The notes below the pieces were generated by a model. The model searched no databases and had not been told where the DNA came from. It saw only the letters and a program-made list of their open reading frames with translations. From Bradyrhizobium viridifuturi (GTDB lineage Bacteria > Pseudomonadota > Alphaproteobacteria > Rhizobiales > Xanthobacteraceae), in NCBI RefSeq assembly GCF_001238275.1, contig NZ_LGTB01000049.1:1-63643 (forward strand): 63,643 nt of DNA. Direction: 5' to 3'. The translations under genes and the position numbers were made by a program. This document shows positions 1-8,235 of this stretch, in pieces. How positions within the stretch are numbered: the first letter of the stretch is position 1; each line of letters opens with the position of its first letter.

Positions 1-677
1 ATCGCAGTGATCACGAGCGCGACATGGCCGGCGTGATCGAACACCGGGGCGGCGAAGGCGTTGACGCCGGGTAGGGGATCGCCGATCGCGCGCGCGAGCC
101 CGTGGCTTCGGACCTCGGCCAGCATCTCCGTCGTCTTTGCGCCGATGGTCTCGCGTTTCGGATTGTAGCCGACGCCGAGGCGATCGAGGCCGCTTTCGAG
201 TGCGGTCTTGACGGCGTTCGGCGGCATGAAGGCAGCGAAGGCACGGCCGGTCGCGGTCTCCAGCAGCGCCACCACCGATCCGACGCGCATCGCGATATGC
301 ACGGGATGGCTCGGCTCCTCGAGCCGCACCACGGTGGCGCCGTGGGTGCCCCAGACCGACAGCGACACCGCATGATTGATGCTGTCGGCGAGCGCGGCGA
401 TCCTGGGAGTCGCGATCCGCACCGCGGAGAGCCGGCGCAAGCTGATCAGGCCGAGCTCGAGCGCCAGCGCGCCGATCTCGTAACGGCCGGTGGTCTCGTC
501 CTGCTCGATCAAGCCGATGCGCGAAAAACTGACGAGATAGGGATGCGCCTTGGCCGGCGGCATGCCGGCTTCGCGCGCGAGGTCGCGCAGCATCATCGGC
601 TCGCCGCTGCGGGCGAGCGCGCGAAGCAATTCTCCGCCGACCTCGATCGACTGTATGCCGCGGCTTTCTCTCGTCAT
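1..677 (-). CDS. IclR-family transcriptional regulator (C-terminus cut by window edge)
   Basis: An open frame runs from an ATG at 675-677 to the left edge, so 225 residues are visible and the C-terminus is missing. The N-terminal part (about residues 8-60) reads as a winged helix-turn-helix, including LRDLAREAGMPPAKAHPYL and a wing ending in GRYEIG. The rest, from about residue 75, resembles the IclR effector-binding domain (AVSLSVWGTHGATVV, then MRVGSVVALLETATGRAF). It follows the SDR gene on the same strand after 29 bp, so it probably sits at the end of the binding protein, flavoprotein and SDR operon. Control of that operon is inferred from position. The inducer is unknown. Confidence 0.88.
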   Translation of the reverse strand, partial: MTRESRGIQSIEVGGELLRALARSGEPMMLRDLAREAGMPPAKAHPYLVSFSRIGLIEQDETTGRYEIGALALELGLISLRRLSAVRIATPRIAALADSINHAVSLSVWGTHGATVVRLEEPSHPVHIAMRVGSVVALLETATGRAFAAFMPPNAVKTALESGLDRLGVGYNPKRETIGAKTTEMLAEVRSHGLARAIGDPLPGVNAFAAPVFDHAGHVALVITA

Positions 678-706
678 CGCGTCCTGCCAACTCTCCGACA
701 ACGTCC

Positions 707-1471
707 TTATACGGCGAGAAACCCTCCGTCGACCGGCATGGTCACGCCGTTCACATAAGACGCCAGCTCCGACGCCAGGAACACCACCGGTCCGACCAGC
801 TCCTCTGGCTGCCCGACGCGGCCGAGCGGCGTGCGGCTCACAAATCCGGCCAGCCGGGCAGGGTCGTTGCGGGTTGCTTCGGTCATCGCTGTCTCGATCA
901 CGCCGGGCGCGATCGCGTTGACGCGGATGCCGTCGGCGGCAAGCTCGCGGGCGAGCGCCTGAGTCAGGAGCTTCACGCCGCCCTTGGACGGCGCGTAGCC
1001 CAGCGTGTCGGCAACGCCGAGGAAGGAGGCGATCGAGCCGAGATTGATGATCGCGCCACGGGTCTCGCGCAGCGCCGGCAGGAACGCGTGGGTGACGTTG
1101 AAGGTGCCGGTCAAATTGACGTCGAGTACCCGCCGCCAATTGTCCTGCGCCTGCGGCGAGTCGATGCCCTCGCGGATGATGATGCCGGCATTGTTGACCA
1201 GGATGGCGATCGGCCCAATGTCTCGCGAAATTTGTTGCGCCAGCGCGTAACAGGCCTCGACATCGGTCACGTCGAGGTCGAAGGACCATGCCGCGCGGCC
1301 GCGCTCGCGGATGTCGGCTGCGGTTTGCTCGGCGCCGGCGCGATCGATGTCGGTCACGACAACGTCGGCGCCGTGGGCCGCGAGGCCGAGCGCGATGGCG
1401 CGTCCATTGCCGTGCGCCGCTCCGGTGACCAGCGCGCGCTTGCCGGCAAGCAGGTTCGGCAATGTGCTCAT
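707..1471 (-). CDS. Short-chain dehydrogenase/reductase (classical SDR)
   Basis: This 254-residue protein is a complete classical SDR. The cofactor motif TGAAHGNG lies at residues 16-23, NNAG at 93-96, and the catalytic Ser146, Tyr159 and Lys163 are present (Y-A-P-S-K). Asp41 after the second strand suggests preference for NAD(H) rather than NADP(H). The closest feel is to the gluconate 5-dehydrogenase/3-oxoacyl-ACP reductase branch, but the substrate cannot be read from sequence. Its ATG overlaps the stop of the upstream flavoprotein gene (ATGA), which implies translational coupling. It probably oxidises or reduces an intermediate of the pathway fed by the adjacent binding protein. Confidence 0.9.
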   Translation of the reverse strand: MSTLPNLLAGKRALVTGAAHGNGRAIALGLAAHGADVVVTDIDRAGAEQTAADIRERGRAAWSFDLDVTDVEACYALAQQISRDIGPIAILVNNAGIIIREGIDSPQAQDNWRRVLDVNLTGTFNVTHAFLPALRETRGAIINLGSIASFLGVADTLGYAPSKGGVKLLTQALARELAADGIRVNAIAPGVIETAMTEATRNDPARLAGFVSRTPLGRVGQPEELVGPVVFLASELASYVNGVTMPVDGGFLAV

Positions 1472-3186
1472 GCCGCGCTTCGCTCTGCCGCTGCGCCGGC
1501 GATGTGCTTGCCTGCGATGTAGCCGAAGGTCAGCGCGGGGCCGAGCGTGATGCCGGCGCCGGGATAATTTCCGCCCATGATGCTTGCCATGTCGTTGCCG
1601 GCGGCATAGAGGCCGGCAATCGGCTGGCCGTCGGCATCCAGCGCGCGGGCATTGGCGTCGGTGCGGATGCCGGCATAGGTACCGAGATCGCCGATCACCA
1701 TCCTGATGGCGTAGAACGGCCCGTGCTGGATCGGTGCGATGCAGGGATTGGGGCCGTGCAGCGCATCGCCCTGGTAGCGATTGTAGGCGCGCGAGCCCTT
1801 GCCGAAGGCGGGATCGCGCCCCTCGGCCGCGGTCGTGTTGAATTCGGCGACGGTTGCCTCGAATGCCCCGGCGTCGATGCCGGCCTGCGCGGCGAGCTCT
1901 GCGAGCGTCGTGCCGCGCTTGAGATAGCCAGTCTTCAGATGATGGCCCAGCGGCATCGGGCGCGGCGGCACGCAGCCGAGGCCGTATTTGCGCAACGTCT
2001 CGTGATCGCAGACGAGATATGCCGCGATCTCTTCGCCGGGCTTCGCTGCCTTGATCATCGCCTGCACGAAGTCGTGGTAGGAATTGCCTTCATTGGCAAA
2101 GCGCTTGCCGTCGCGCATGACAGCGATCACGCCGGGCTTGGCGCGATCGATGAAATGCGGCATCACGCCCTTCGAGCCGTCCTTGCGGGTGGTGACCGAG
2201 ACCGGCACCCAGGCCGCGGCATTCGGCAACGAGTCGTCGACGCGGCCACCGGCGGATTCCGCGAGCCGCAAGCCGTCGCCGGTGTTGCCGGTCGGTCCCG
2301 GCGAGTAATGTTCCTTTCCCGTGGGCGCATGCGGAAACATCTTCTGCCGCCGCGCGACGTCATGCGGGAAGCCGCCGCAGGCGAGCACGACGCCGCGTTT
2401 GGCGTTGATGCGGACGGTGCGGCCCTCGCGCACCACGATTGCGCCGCGCACCACGCCGTTCTCGACAATCAACTCGCGCACCGGTGAGTTGAGCCAGAGC
2501 GGGATCTTGAGGTCGAAGGCGGATTTCGCCAGCCGTCCAGCCAGCGCGTTGCCGTTGGTCAGCGTCATGCCGCGGCCGTTGCGCACCACGTCAACGGCGT
2601 GCTTCGACAGCCGCTTGGCGACATAGGCGGCCGAGGTGATCGACCGCGTCGCGCGCATGAAATGCACGATCTCCTTGCCGGAGCCGAGCATCATGCCGAA
2701 CACGGTGAGCTCGGGCAGGGGGCTGCCGAGATTCTTCAGGGCGTCGCCGAGCTCGTGAGCGTCGAACGGCCGCGTCACCATCGAGCGGCCGCCCTGCGCG
2801 CCGCCGGGCGCTTCGGCATGATAGTCCGGGAAGGTCAGCGGCATGTCGAAACGAACCGCGGTCTTCGTTGTGAAGAAGTCGACCGCCTTCGGCCCTTCGG
2901 TCAGGAACGCATCGACGCGCGCGGCGTCGAAGCTGTTGCCGGCCTCGTGGCGCAGATAGGTTTTGGCCTGGTCGGGGCTCTCTTCGATGCCCCAGGCCTT
3001 CGCGAGCGAGGTGCCGGGGATCCACAGCCAACCGCCGGAGCGCGCGGTGGTGCCGCCGAACCGCGGCTCCTTCTCGACGACGAGGACCTTCAGGCCGTGA
3101 TGGCCCGCGGTGACCGCCGCCGACAGCCCGGCGCAGCCGGAGCCGACGACGAGTGCATCGCAGTGATATGTTTCTTCGTTGGCCAC
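1468..3186 (-). CDS. FAD-dependent oxidoreductase, 3-ketosteroid dehydrogenase/fumarate reductase flavoprotein-like
   Basis: The 572-residue product starts with a Rossmann FAD motif (VVGSGCAGLSAA, residues 13-24) followed by VVEKEPRFGGTTARSGG, typical of the FAD_binding_2 family. The C-terminus has GLYAAGNDMASIMGGNYPGAG and then TLGPALTFGYIAG, the arrangement of 3-ketosteroid delta-1-dehydrogenases, in which a Tyr in the YPG segment is catalytic. Length matches KstD-like proteins. It lacks a Tat signal, so it is probably cytoplasmic. It is the second gene of a minus-strand operon, 10 bp after the binding protein gene and overlapping the SDR gene. Steroid specificity is not established; other cyclic ketones or enoates are possible. 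Confidence 0.88.
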   Translation of the reverse strand: MANEETYHCDALVVGSGCAGLSAAVTAGHHGLKVLVVEKEPRFGGTTARSGGWLWIPGTSLAKAWGIEESPDQAKTYLRHEAGNSFDAARVDAFLTEGPKAVDFFTTKTAVRFDMPLTFPDYHAEAPGGAQGGRSMVTRPFDAHELGDALKNLGSPLPELTVFGMMLGSGKEIVHFMRATRSITSAAYVAKRLSKHAVDVVRNGRGMTLTNGNALAGRLAKSAFDLKIPLWLNSPVRELIVENGVVRGAIVVREGRTVRINAKRGVVLACGGFPHDVARRQKMFPHAPTGKEHYSPGPTGNTGDGLRLAESAGGRVDDSLPNAAAWVPVSVTTRKDGSKGVMPHFIDRAKPGVIAVMRDGKRFANEGNSYHDFVQAMIKAAKPGEEIAAYLVCDHETLRKYGLGCVPPRPMPLGHHLKTGYLKRGTTLAELAAQAGIDAGAFEATVAEFNTTAAEGRDPAFGKGSRAYNRYQGDALHGPNPCIAPIQHGPFYAIRMVIGDLGTYAGIRTDANARALDADGQPIAGLYAAGNDMASIMGGNYPGAGITLGPALTFGYIAGKHIAGAAAERSAA

Positions 3187-3196
3187 GCGATCGATC

Positions 3197-4396
3197 CTAT
3201 TTCTTGAGCAGCGGGCACTTCGACTCGGAGACCGGACGAAACGCGTCCTCGCCCTTCACCGTCTTGATGATGTCGAGATAATCCCACGGCTCCTTGGATT
3301 CCGAGGGCTTCTTCACCCTCGCCAGATACATGTCGCGGATGACGCGGCCGTCCTCGCGCAGCTTGCCGCCGTGCACGAAGGTGTCCTCGATCGGAAGCTC
3401 GCGCATCTTTGCCATCACCTTCTGCGGATCGTCGGTGCCGGCAGCCTGGATCGCCTTCAGATAATGCAGCACCGAGCCGTAGACGCCGGTCTGGATCATG
3501 GTCGGCATCACATTGGTGCGGGCGAAGAACTTCCTCGACCAGGCGCGCGTCTTCTCGTCCATGTTCCAGTACGACGCCGTCGTCATATAGGTGCCCTGCG
3601 CGGCGTTGAGGCCGATCGCATGCACGTCGGTGTCGAACATCAGGAGGCCGACCAGCTTCTGGCCGCCCTGCACGAGGCCGAACTCGCCGGACTGCTTGAT
3701 CGAATTGTCGGTGTCCTGGCCGGCATTGGCGAACGCCACCACATCGGCCTTCGAGCTTTGCGCCTGCAGTGCAAAGGAGGAGAAGTCCGCCGTGTTGGTC
3801 GGATGCTTGACGCCGCCGAGCACCTTGCCGCCCATCTCGTTGATGAAGCGCGTGGCGTCCTTCTCGAGCTGCTGGCCGAAGGCATAGTCCGCGGTGATGA
3901 AGTACCAGGACTTGCCGCCCTCCGCGATCACCGCCGAAGCCGTGACCTTCGACAGCGCGTAGGTGTCGTACGTGAAGTGCACGGTGTTCGGGCTGCACAA
4001 CTCGTCGGTTAGCGAGCTCGCGCCAGGGCCGGACAGCAGCGCGATCTTGTTGCGCTCGCGCACCATGTTGTGCACGGCGATCGCGATGCCGGAATTGGGA
4101 ATATCGACGACGGCGTCGACCTTGTTGTTGTCGAACCAGCCGCGCACGATCTGGACGCCGACATCGGTCTTCATCTGGTGGTCGGCGGAGATGATCTCGA
4201 TCGGCTTGCCGAGCACGGTGGGGCCGAATTCCTCGACCGCCATCTTGGCCGCCTCGACCGAGCCCGGGCCGGAATTGTCGCGGCCCCAGCTCGACAGGTC
4301 GGTCAGCACGCCGATGCGCACGACGTCGTCGGAAACCTGGGCATGAGCGGCCGTCGTCATGACAGTGAGAATGGCTGCCGCCAAAACGTGTCTCAT
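3197..4396 (-). CDS. ABC transporter substrate-binding protein, branched-chain amino acid (Peripla_BP_6) type
   Basis: The 399-residue protein has a Sec signal peptide (about residues 1-19, ending TAAHA before Gln20) and then the type I periplasmic-binding fold of the LivJ/urtA class. The opening VRIGVLTDLSSWGRDNSGPGS is characteristic. Relatives often bind aromatic acids or other non-amino-acid carboxylates. No permease or ATPase gene is present nearby, so it either uses a distant HAAT transporter or has separated from one. It is first in the operon with the flavoprotein, SDR and IclR genes, which suggests it captures the substrate they degrade. A purine-rich site (GAGGAAC) precedes the ATG. 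Confidence 0.92.
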   Translation of the reverse strand: MRHVLAAAILTVMTTAAHAQVSDDVVRIGVLTDLSSWGRDNSGPGSVEAAKMAVEEFGPTVLGKPIEIISADHQMKTDVGVQIVRGWFDNNKVDAVVDIPNSGIAIAVHNMVRERNKIALLSGPGASSLTDELCSPNTVHFTYDTYALSKVTASAVIAEGGKSWYFITADYAFGQQLEKDATRFINEMGGKVLGGVKHPTNTADFSSFALQAQSSKADVVAFANAGQDTDNSIKQSGEFGLVQGGQKLVGLLMFDTDVHAIGLNAAQGTYMTTASYWNMDEKTRAWSRKFFARTNVMPTMIQTGVYGSVLHYLKAIQAAGTDDPQKVMAKMRELPIEDTFVHGGKLREDGRVIRDMYLARVKKPSESKEPWDYLDIIKTVKGEDAFRPVSESKCPLLKK

Positions 4397-4749
4397 CGTT
4401 CCTCCTCATGGATATCCGCATTCTCTGGCGGGTCGATCCAGAGTTAGTAATTATCAATCTATTTGTCAATGACGAATTTTGATGTGTGAATGTTGTCACA
4501 CAGTGCCCTCCTCGAATGCGGCGGCGCTTCACATTTGGTGAGCATACGCTTACATGGCTCATCCGGGATGGCGCTGCGGGGCTTCCAGCTCACGCCAGAG
4601 CTTGCGGCAGTACCAAGTCACTATGAACAGGGGAATTTTCGCGGACGGCGATGCGCTTCGCCGCCCGCGCGGAGCCAGCCTTCGTCGGGATCGGCTCTTG
4701 CGGGGGCGGTGCACGAAGAGCGTCGGCGGGCTGCGATCATAGACGGATC
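4397..4749. promoter_or_regulatory. Divergent intergenic region with an inverted repeat (candidate operator)
   Basis: No gene is seen in these 353 bases between the binding-protein gene and the LpxO-type gene. The part at 4440-4505 is AT-rich against the background and holds a perfect inverted repeat at 4483-4502: TGTGTGA, six bases, TCACACA. It lies about 90 bases upstream of the binding-protein start, a reasonable place for an IclR or other activator/repressor site. The binding protein is inferred only. Confidence 0.5.
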
Positions 4750-5678
4750 ATGTTGAGACAGCTCTTCGCGCCGCAGCTCGTTATTCTCTACGTGCTGGCG
4801 GCCTCCACGCTCTACGTCCACTTCCGCGGCAAACAGCGGCTGCGCTTCGCCCGTCAGCTCGGCGATCACTCGACCTATCTCGCACCCTACAATGTGCTGA
4901 TGTATGCTGGCTCCGCGGTGCCCAACACGCCGGTGATCCCGGTCGAGCAGTTTCCCGAGCTGAAGAAGTTGTCAGACAACTGGGAGACGATCCGCGACGA
5001 GGCGACACGGCTGTTCGACGAGGGCTTCATCCGCGCCGCGGCCAAGAACAACGACTGGGGCTTCTATTCGTTCTTCAAGAGCGGCTGGAAGCGCTTCTAT
5101 CTGAATGGTACGACGACTTCCTGCCGTCGGCGCGGACGCTGTGCCCGCAGACGGTGGAGCTGCTCAATTCGATCCCGAACGTGCACGGTGCGATGTTCGC
5201 GATGCTGCCGCCCGGCGGCAAGCTAGGGGCGCATCGCGATCCGTTCGCCGGCTCCTTGCGCTATCACCTTGGCCTGGTGACGCCGAACTCGAACCAGTGC
5301 CGCATTCTCGTCGACGGCGTCGAATGCGTCTGGCGCGACGGCGAGGCCTTCATGTTCGACGAGACCTTCATTCACAGCGCCGAGAACAAGACCAGCGTCA
5401 ACCGCATCATCCTGTTCTGCGATGTCGAGCGCCCGATGAAGTACGGCTTCATGACGGCGATGAACCGCTGGGTCAGCCACAACATCGTCAAGGCATCGGC
5501 GACCCAGAACGTCGACGGCGAGCATGTCGGCGCGCTGAACAAGGTGTTCGGCAAGCTGTACGAGCTCCACCTCGGCAGCCGCAAGGTCAAGGAATGGAAC
5601 CGAAGCGTCTACTACACGCTGAAATATTCCGCGACCGCGCTGATCCTCGGCCTGATCGTGGTGTCGGCGTTGCGCTGA
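4750..5678 (+). pseudogene. lpxO: LpxO-type lipid A aspartyl/asparaginyl beta-hydroxylase, frameshifted
   Basis: The product would be an Fe(II)/2-oxoglutarate dioxygenase of about 310 residues that hydroxylates an acyl chain of lipid A at the inner membrane. The first frame (from ATG 4750) has an N-terminal membrane anchor and ends in WKRFYL. The second frame resumes with WYDDFLPSARTLCPQT and contains the metal and cosubstrate motifs HRDP.AGSLRYHLGL, FDETFIHSAEN and a final hydrophobic tail segment. The two halves join if one A is restored at about 5104 (CTGAATGG to CTGAAATGG), giving L-K-W-Y. Everything else is conserved, so a missed base is as likely as a real mutation. A strong terminator follows. 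Start chosen because the frame upstream lacks family similarity. Confidence 0.82.
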
Positions 5679-5706
5679 TCGCGCACGGGCTCGCTACCTT
5701 GAATGC

Positions 5707-5737
5707 AAAAGCCCCGGAGCATGCTCCGGGGCTTTTT
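5707..5737. terminator. Bidirectional rho-independent terminator
   Basis: A 12-bp perfect stem (AGCCCCGGAGCA/TGCTCCGGGGCT, 5709-5732) is flanked by an A-run before and a T-run after, so it can end both the LpxO-type gene and the small minus-strand gene that face each other here. Confidence 0.85.
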
Positions 5738-5762
5738 GTCTAAGACGTGACGCGCGAGCGCG

Positions 5763-5918
5763 TCAGTCGCGTTCGAAAACCTTGGCGCCGGGGTAGACGC
5801 GCCTGGCGTAGGCGACCACCCACTCGCGGTCCTGGGTTTCCAGGAACGGAGTTCGGATCTTGCACGACCCGACGATGAGGTGCCACAGGCCATCCAGCTT
5901 CTGAATGTTGACGATCAT
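5763..5918 (-). CDS. Small conserved-looking protein of 51 residues, function unknown
   Basis: A short frame reads MIVNIQKLDGLWHLIVGSC, then KIRTPFLETQDREWVVAYAR, ending PGAKVFERD. It is preceded by a good ribosome-binding site (GAGGAA, about 7 bases before the ATG) and followed by the bidirectional terminator at 5707-5737. Composition is that of a real globular peptide rather than an Arg/Ala-rich shadow frame, with Trp, Tyr, Phe and acidic residues in balance. I do not recognise the family. It may adopt a small beta-rich fold with a C-terminal helix. No signal peptide is present, so it should be cytoplasmic. Confidence 0.65.
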   Translation of the reverse strand: MIVNIQKLDGLWHLIVGSCKIRTPFLETQDREWVVAYARRVYPGAKVFERD

Positions 5919-6373
5919 TTCAGTGTTCCTCGGGAACCTGCGTTCAAGTCGATATTTGCTGCCCGCGATAGTCGTGCGCTGCGCTCCCCGGAGCAGTGAT
6001 CCCGATCACAGATTTCGCAACGCAAGTCGCGCCCACGATGAATCTGTTGCTGGTCGCGCCGGCACAGCGACGCCGACAGCAGTGCATCCGATGGAGCAGT
6101 CGGGAGTATAGGAATCACGCGCCATCGCTCTCTACTGTACGAGCGTAAACGCAGGGCATCACAAGGAATCGGTGAGCCTATACCAAGGTATGTTGTGACC
6201 GCGTTGATCCTCGGGCCGATCGTAATATGGGGGTTGCAGCGATCGGAGTGGCGCCGCTGCAGACGGGGCTGGTGAGGACGGGAAGCCACGTCTGACCGGC
6301 GAGCAACAATGCGTATTGCCTAGCTCAACAAGATTCACCCTGGCGCAGGCGTGGCGGAGCCAATCAATCGGCG
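5919..6373. other. Intergenic region of 455 bases, mostly featureless
   Basis: No convincing gene is present. Base composition is lower in GC than the flanks and shifts gradually into the caspase-fold gene. The only structure recognised is a degenerate copy of the 3' end of the LpxO-type gene (see 6163-6245). Confidence 0.5.
6163..6245 (+). pseudogene. Decayed remnant resembling the 3' end of the neighbouring LpxO-type gene
   Basis: The stretch around 6192-6238 reads RYVVTALILGPIVIWGLQR in one frame, which matches the C-terminal anchor of the LpxO-type protein (KYSATALILGLIVVSALR, encoded at 5621-5675). DNA similarity is strongest over GACCGCG.TGATCCTCGG and fades outside, with AAGGAAT shared further upstream. 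No start or catalytic motif remains. It looks like the tail of an old duplicate, separated from the parent by about 0.55 kb. Confidence 0.4.
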
Positions 6374-7651
6374 CTACGTCTGCTTCTGACAGGTTTCGCG
6401 CCGATCTTTCACCGTCGCCCAAAAATACGTTTCGTTCCGATATTCGAACGAAAGAACGCCGGTAACTTCAAGGCCATTTTCCGCATCAACGTATCCGACC
6501 CGACATAGGTACTTGATCGTGTCCTTCACGATGGGCGGCCTTCGATAAATCGCGACGGGCTGTAGCGGCGTTATGGGCTGCCCCAAGTAGCTGCTGAACT
6601 TTGCCTCTGCAAAGTCTTTCAGTACGGAGCATTGGAAGCGAGCATTTGCCTGTCGATGGCCACTTGAACAGAGGTGAGCTTGCGATGCTGTCCCGATAAA
6701 GACCGCATTTTGTCTTCGTTCCGTAGATCTGATGGACTTGCTCTGGGCGAATTCGCGTTTGGAGGCGACCTCGTATGAACCGCCGGCAGTGTCAAATTTC
6801 AGTCGAATGATTGAGTTTGGATCGCAGATGTTGAAACACCAATTGTCGCTCATCAATGACGATATTTCCGGAAGCTGGTCGTGATGCGCTTGAGCTACCT
6901 CTGACTGAACGACTCTTGCAAGGAAAACCGCATCCTGCCTGGGCAGCTGATCCAGCGCGGCCAGAAAGTACCTGGTGTAAGCGGATGGCTGGTTCTTGTC
7001 GGCCGCGTCGCCGGATTCCTGTCCGGCTCTGGCCGAGTACATGATGAGATTTCCGGAAAGCGCTTTGATTGAAGTGAGCCCCTTGGTCTCTAGCCCGATC
7101 TGATTGTCCCGACACGCATCAAATATCCAAACCGACACTGCGGCTCGCTTCTTCACCAAGTCGGAACGCCACTTTTCGATCGAGAACAACTTGAGATTGG
7201 ATGCATTGCTGCTGGCGGCCATGTCAGATCGACGGAAATCCCGGGCTACCAGGTAGTTCAGATTGTCGACGGCAACTCCATGGCCGGAAAAGTAAATGAC
7301 GACGGCGTCGCCGGGCCTGACAGAGTTCACAAATGTGGCCCAGCGGTCGGTCAGCTTTCTGAATGTCGTATTTTCCTCGTCGACGAGCGTGACCTGCTGG
7401 TACGCAAATTTCGACAGTTGTTTGGCAACCAGACTGGCGTCGTTCTTTGGTCCCAACAGTCGCAACGCCTCGTCGTCATAGTTCGAAATTCCTACGACGA
7501 AAGCGCGTCGGACCGGCTCGGCCTGCGCAAGCCCGAGCGGATAGACGCTCGGGAGCAGGATGAATAACAGGCCCAGCAGCTTCGCGCGAGCGAAGGCCAG
7601 GCCGCGTGAACGTACGCTTCCCAGATCTTGGAGCATCAGACAGCTTCCCAT
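6374..7651 (-). CDS. Secreted caspase-fold (peptidase C14, metacaspase-like) protein
   Basis: The 425-residue product has a signal peptide (hydrophobic segment about residues 24-42, cleavage likely after GLAQA) and then a caspase p20-like domain. The catalytic dyad is visible: His124 in YFSGHGVA and Cys180 in IFDACRDN. The start of the fold, RRAFVVGISNYDDEALRLLGP, is typical. The C-terminal ~150 residues form no domain I recognise. An alternative ATG at 7636 has a better-placed GGGAAG site. It lies downstream of a small lipoprotein gene on the same strand with a hairpin between them. Codon use and GC are lower than in neighbouring genes, which suggests an acquired or fast-evolving segment. 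Target and activation are unknown. Confidence 0.85.
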   Translation of the reverse strand: MGSCLMLQDLGSVRSRGLAFARAKLLGLLFILLPSVYPLGLAQAEPVRRAFVVGISNYDDEALRLLGPKNDASLVAKQLSKFAYQQVTLVDEENTTFRKLTDRWATFVNSVRPGDAVVIYFSGHGVAVDNLNYLVARDFRRSDMAASSNASNLKLFSIEKWRSDLVKKRAAVSVWIFDACRDNQIGLETKGLTSIKALSGNLIMYSARAGQESGDAADKNQPSAYTRYFLAALDQLPRQDAVFLARVVQSEVAQAHHDQLPEISSLMSDNWCFNICDPNSIIRLKFDTAGGSYEVASKREFAQSKSIRSTERRQNAVFIGTASQAHLCSSGHRQANARFQCSVLKDFAEAKFSSYLGQPITPLQPVAIYRRPPIVKDTIKYLCRVGYVDAENGLEVTGVLSFEYRNETYFWATVKDRRETCQKQT

Positions 7652-7657
7652 GCGCCG

Positions 7658-7683
7658 GCTCAGCCAATTCGAGTTGGCTGAGC
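7658..7683 (-). promoter_or_regulatory. Intercistronic hairpin between lipoprotein and caspase-fold genes
   Basis: A perfect 10-bp inverted repeat (GCTCAGCCAA, six-base loop, TTGGCTGAGC) lies just before the caspase-fold start. There is no T-run on the minus strand, so it is more likely an mRNA-processing or attenuating hairpin than a simple terminator. It could hide the ribosome-binding site of the downstream gene. Confidence 0.55.
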
Positions 7684-7701
7684 TCCTGTCGTCACGCTTT
7701 G

Positions 7702-8028
7702 CTATCGTTGATTGGGACGGCTTGGATCCGGATAAAGATAGATCTGCCTTCCATTCACCCTTACAACGGGGGTGATCAGCGCTTTCTTGCCCTGCGATTT
7801 TCCGCGAGCGTCCTTAACTGCATCGCATGCGGCCTTGGCAACTTGCCCAACCTGGTCAATCGATAGTTCTGCAACGCCTGGGAACATCACTGCTGCCAAT
7901 TTCGCGACTGTGATCGCCGCCGGCAAATACTGGCAACCCGAATCAATCGCTCGCTGTGCATCGTTTGAATCGCAGCCGACCAAAAACAGCGAGCTGAAAC
8001 CAGCAAACAATATGGCTCTAATTTTCAT
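7702..8028 (-). CDS. Small putative lipoprotein
   Basis: The 108-residue product begins MKIRAILFAGFSSLFLVGCDS, a lipoprotein signal with lipobox LVGC and Asp at +2, which in enterobacteria favours inner-membrane retention. The mature part has two further Cys (in SGCQYLP and KAACDA) that may form a disulfide, and a basic C-terminus ending in QIYLYPDPSRPNQR. A GGAGGA site sits just before the ATG. No family recognised. It precedes the caspase-fold gene by 50 bases on the same strand and shares its lower GC, so the two may be co-transcribed and work at the envelope together. Confidence 0.75.
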   Translation of the reverse strand: MKIRAILFAGFSSLFLVGCDSNDAQRAIDSGCQYLPAAITVAKLAAVMFPGVAELSIDQVGQVAKAACDAVKDARGKSQGKKALITPVVRVNGRQIYLYPDPSRPNQR

Positions 8029-8183
8029 GGATTCCTCCTCCCCATATAGCCCAAGCTAAAACTGTCTCATTTTGGGGAGCCCCGCAAGTACAAGTTGAGT
8101 GGATTCGTGGGGAGAGGCCACGTATCTCTACGGTTGTCGCGCGCGAAAATGGGTGGCCGACCAATCCGCCATTCGACCAAGAC

Positions 8184-8213
8184 CTGGCGGATGGTGCGTC
8201 GCTCATCCGCCAG
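8184..8213. terminator. Stem-loop, probable terminator of the ACS-type MFS gene
   Basis: A perfect 10-bp inverted repeat (CTGGCGGATG/CATCCGCCAG) with a 10-base loop lies 22 bases beyond the MFS stop codon. The T-run is weak on both strands. Confidence 0.5.
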
Positions 8214-8235
8214 ACGATTTCTGCCTCGTTGCGGC

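Noticed and set aside
3090..4562. A 490-codon minus-strand frame over the binding-protein gene
   Set aside because: It is Arg/Gly/His-rich and in a different frame from the clear signal-peptide-bearing binding protein; a GC-rich shadow.
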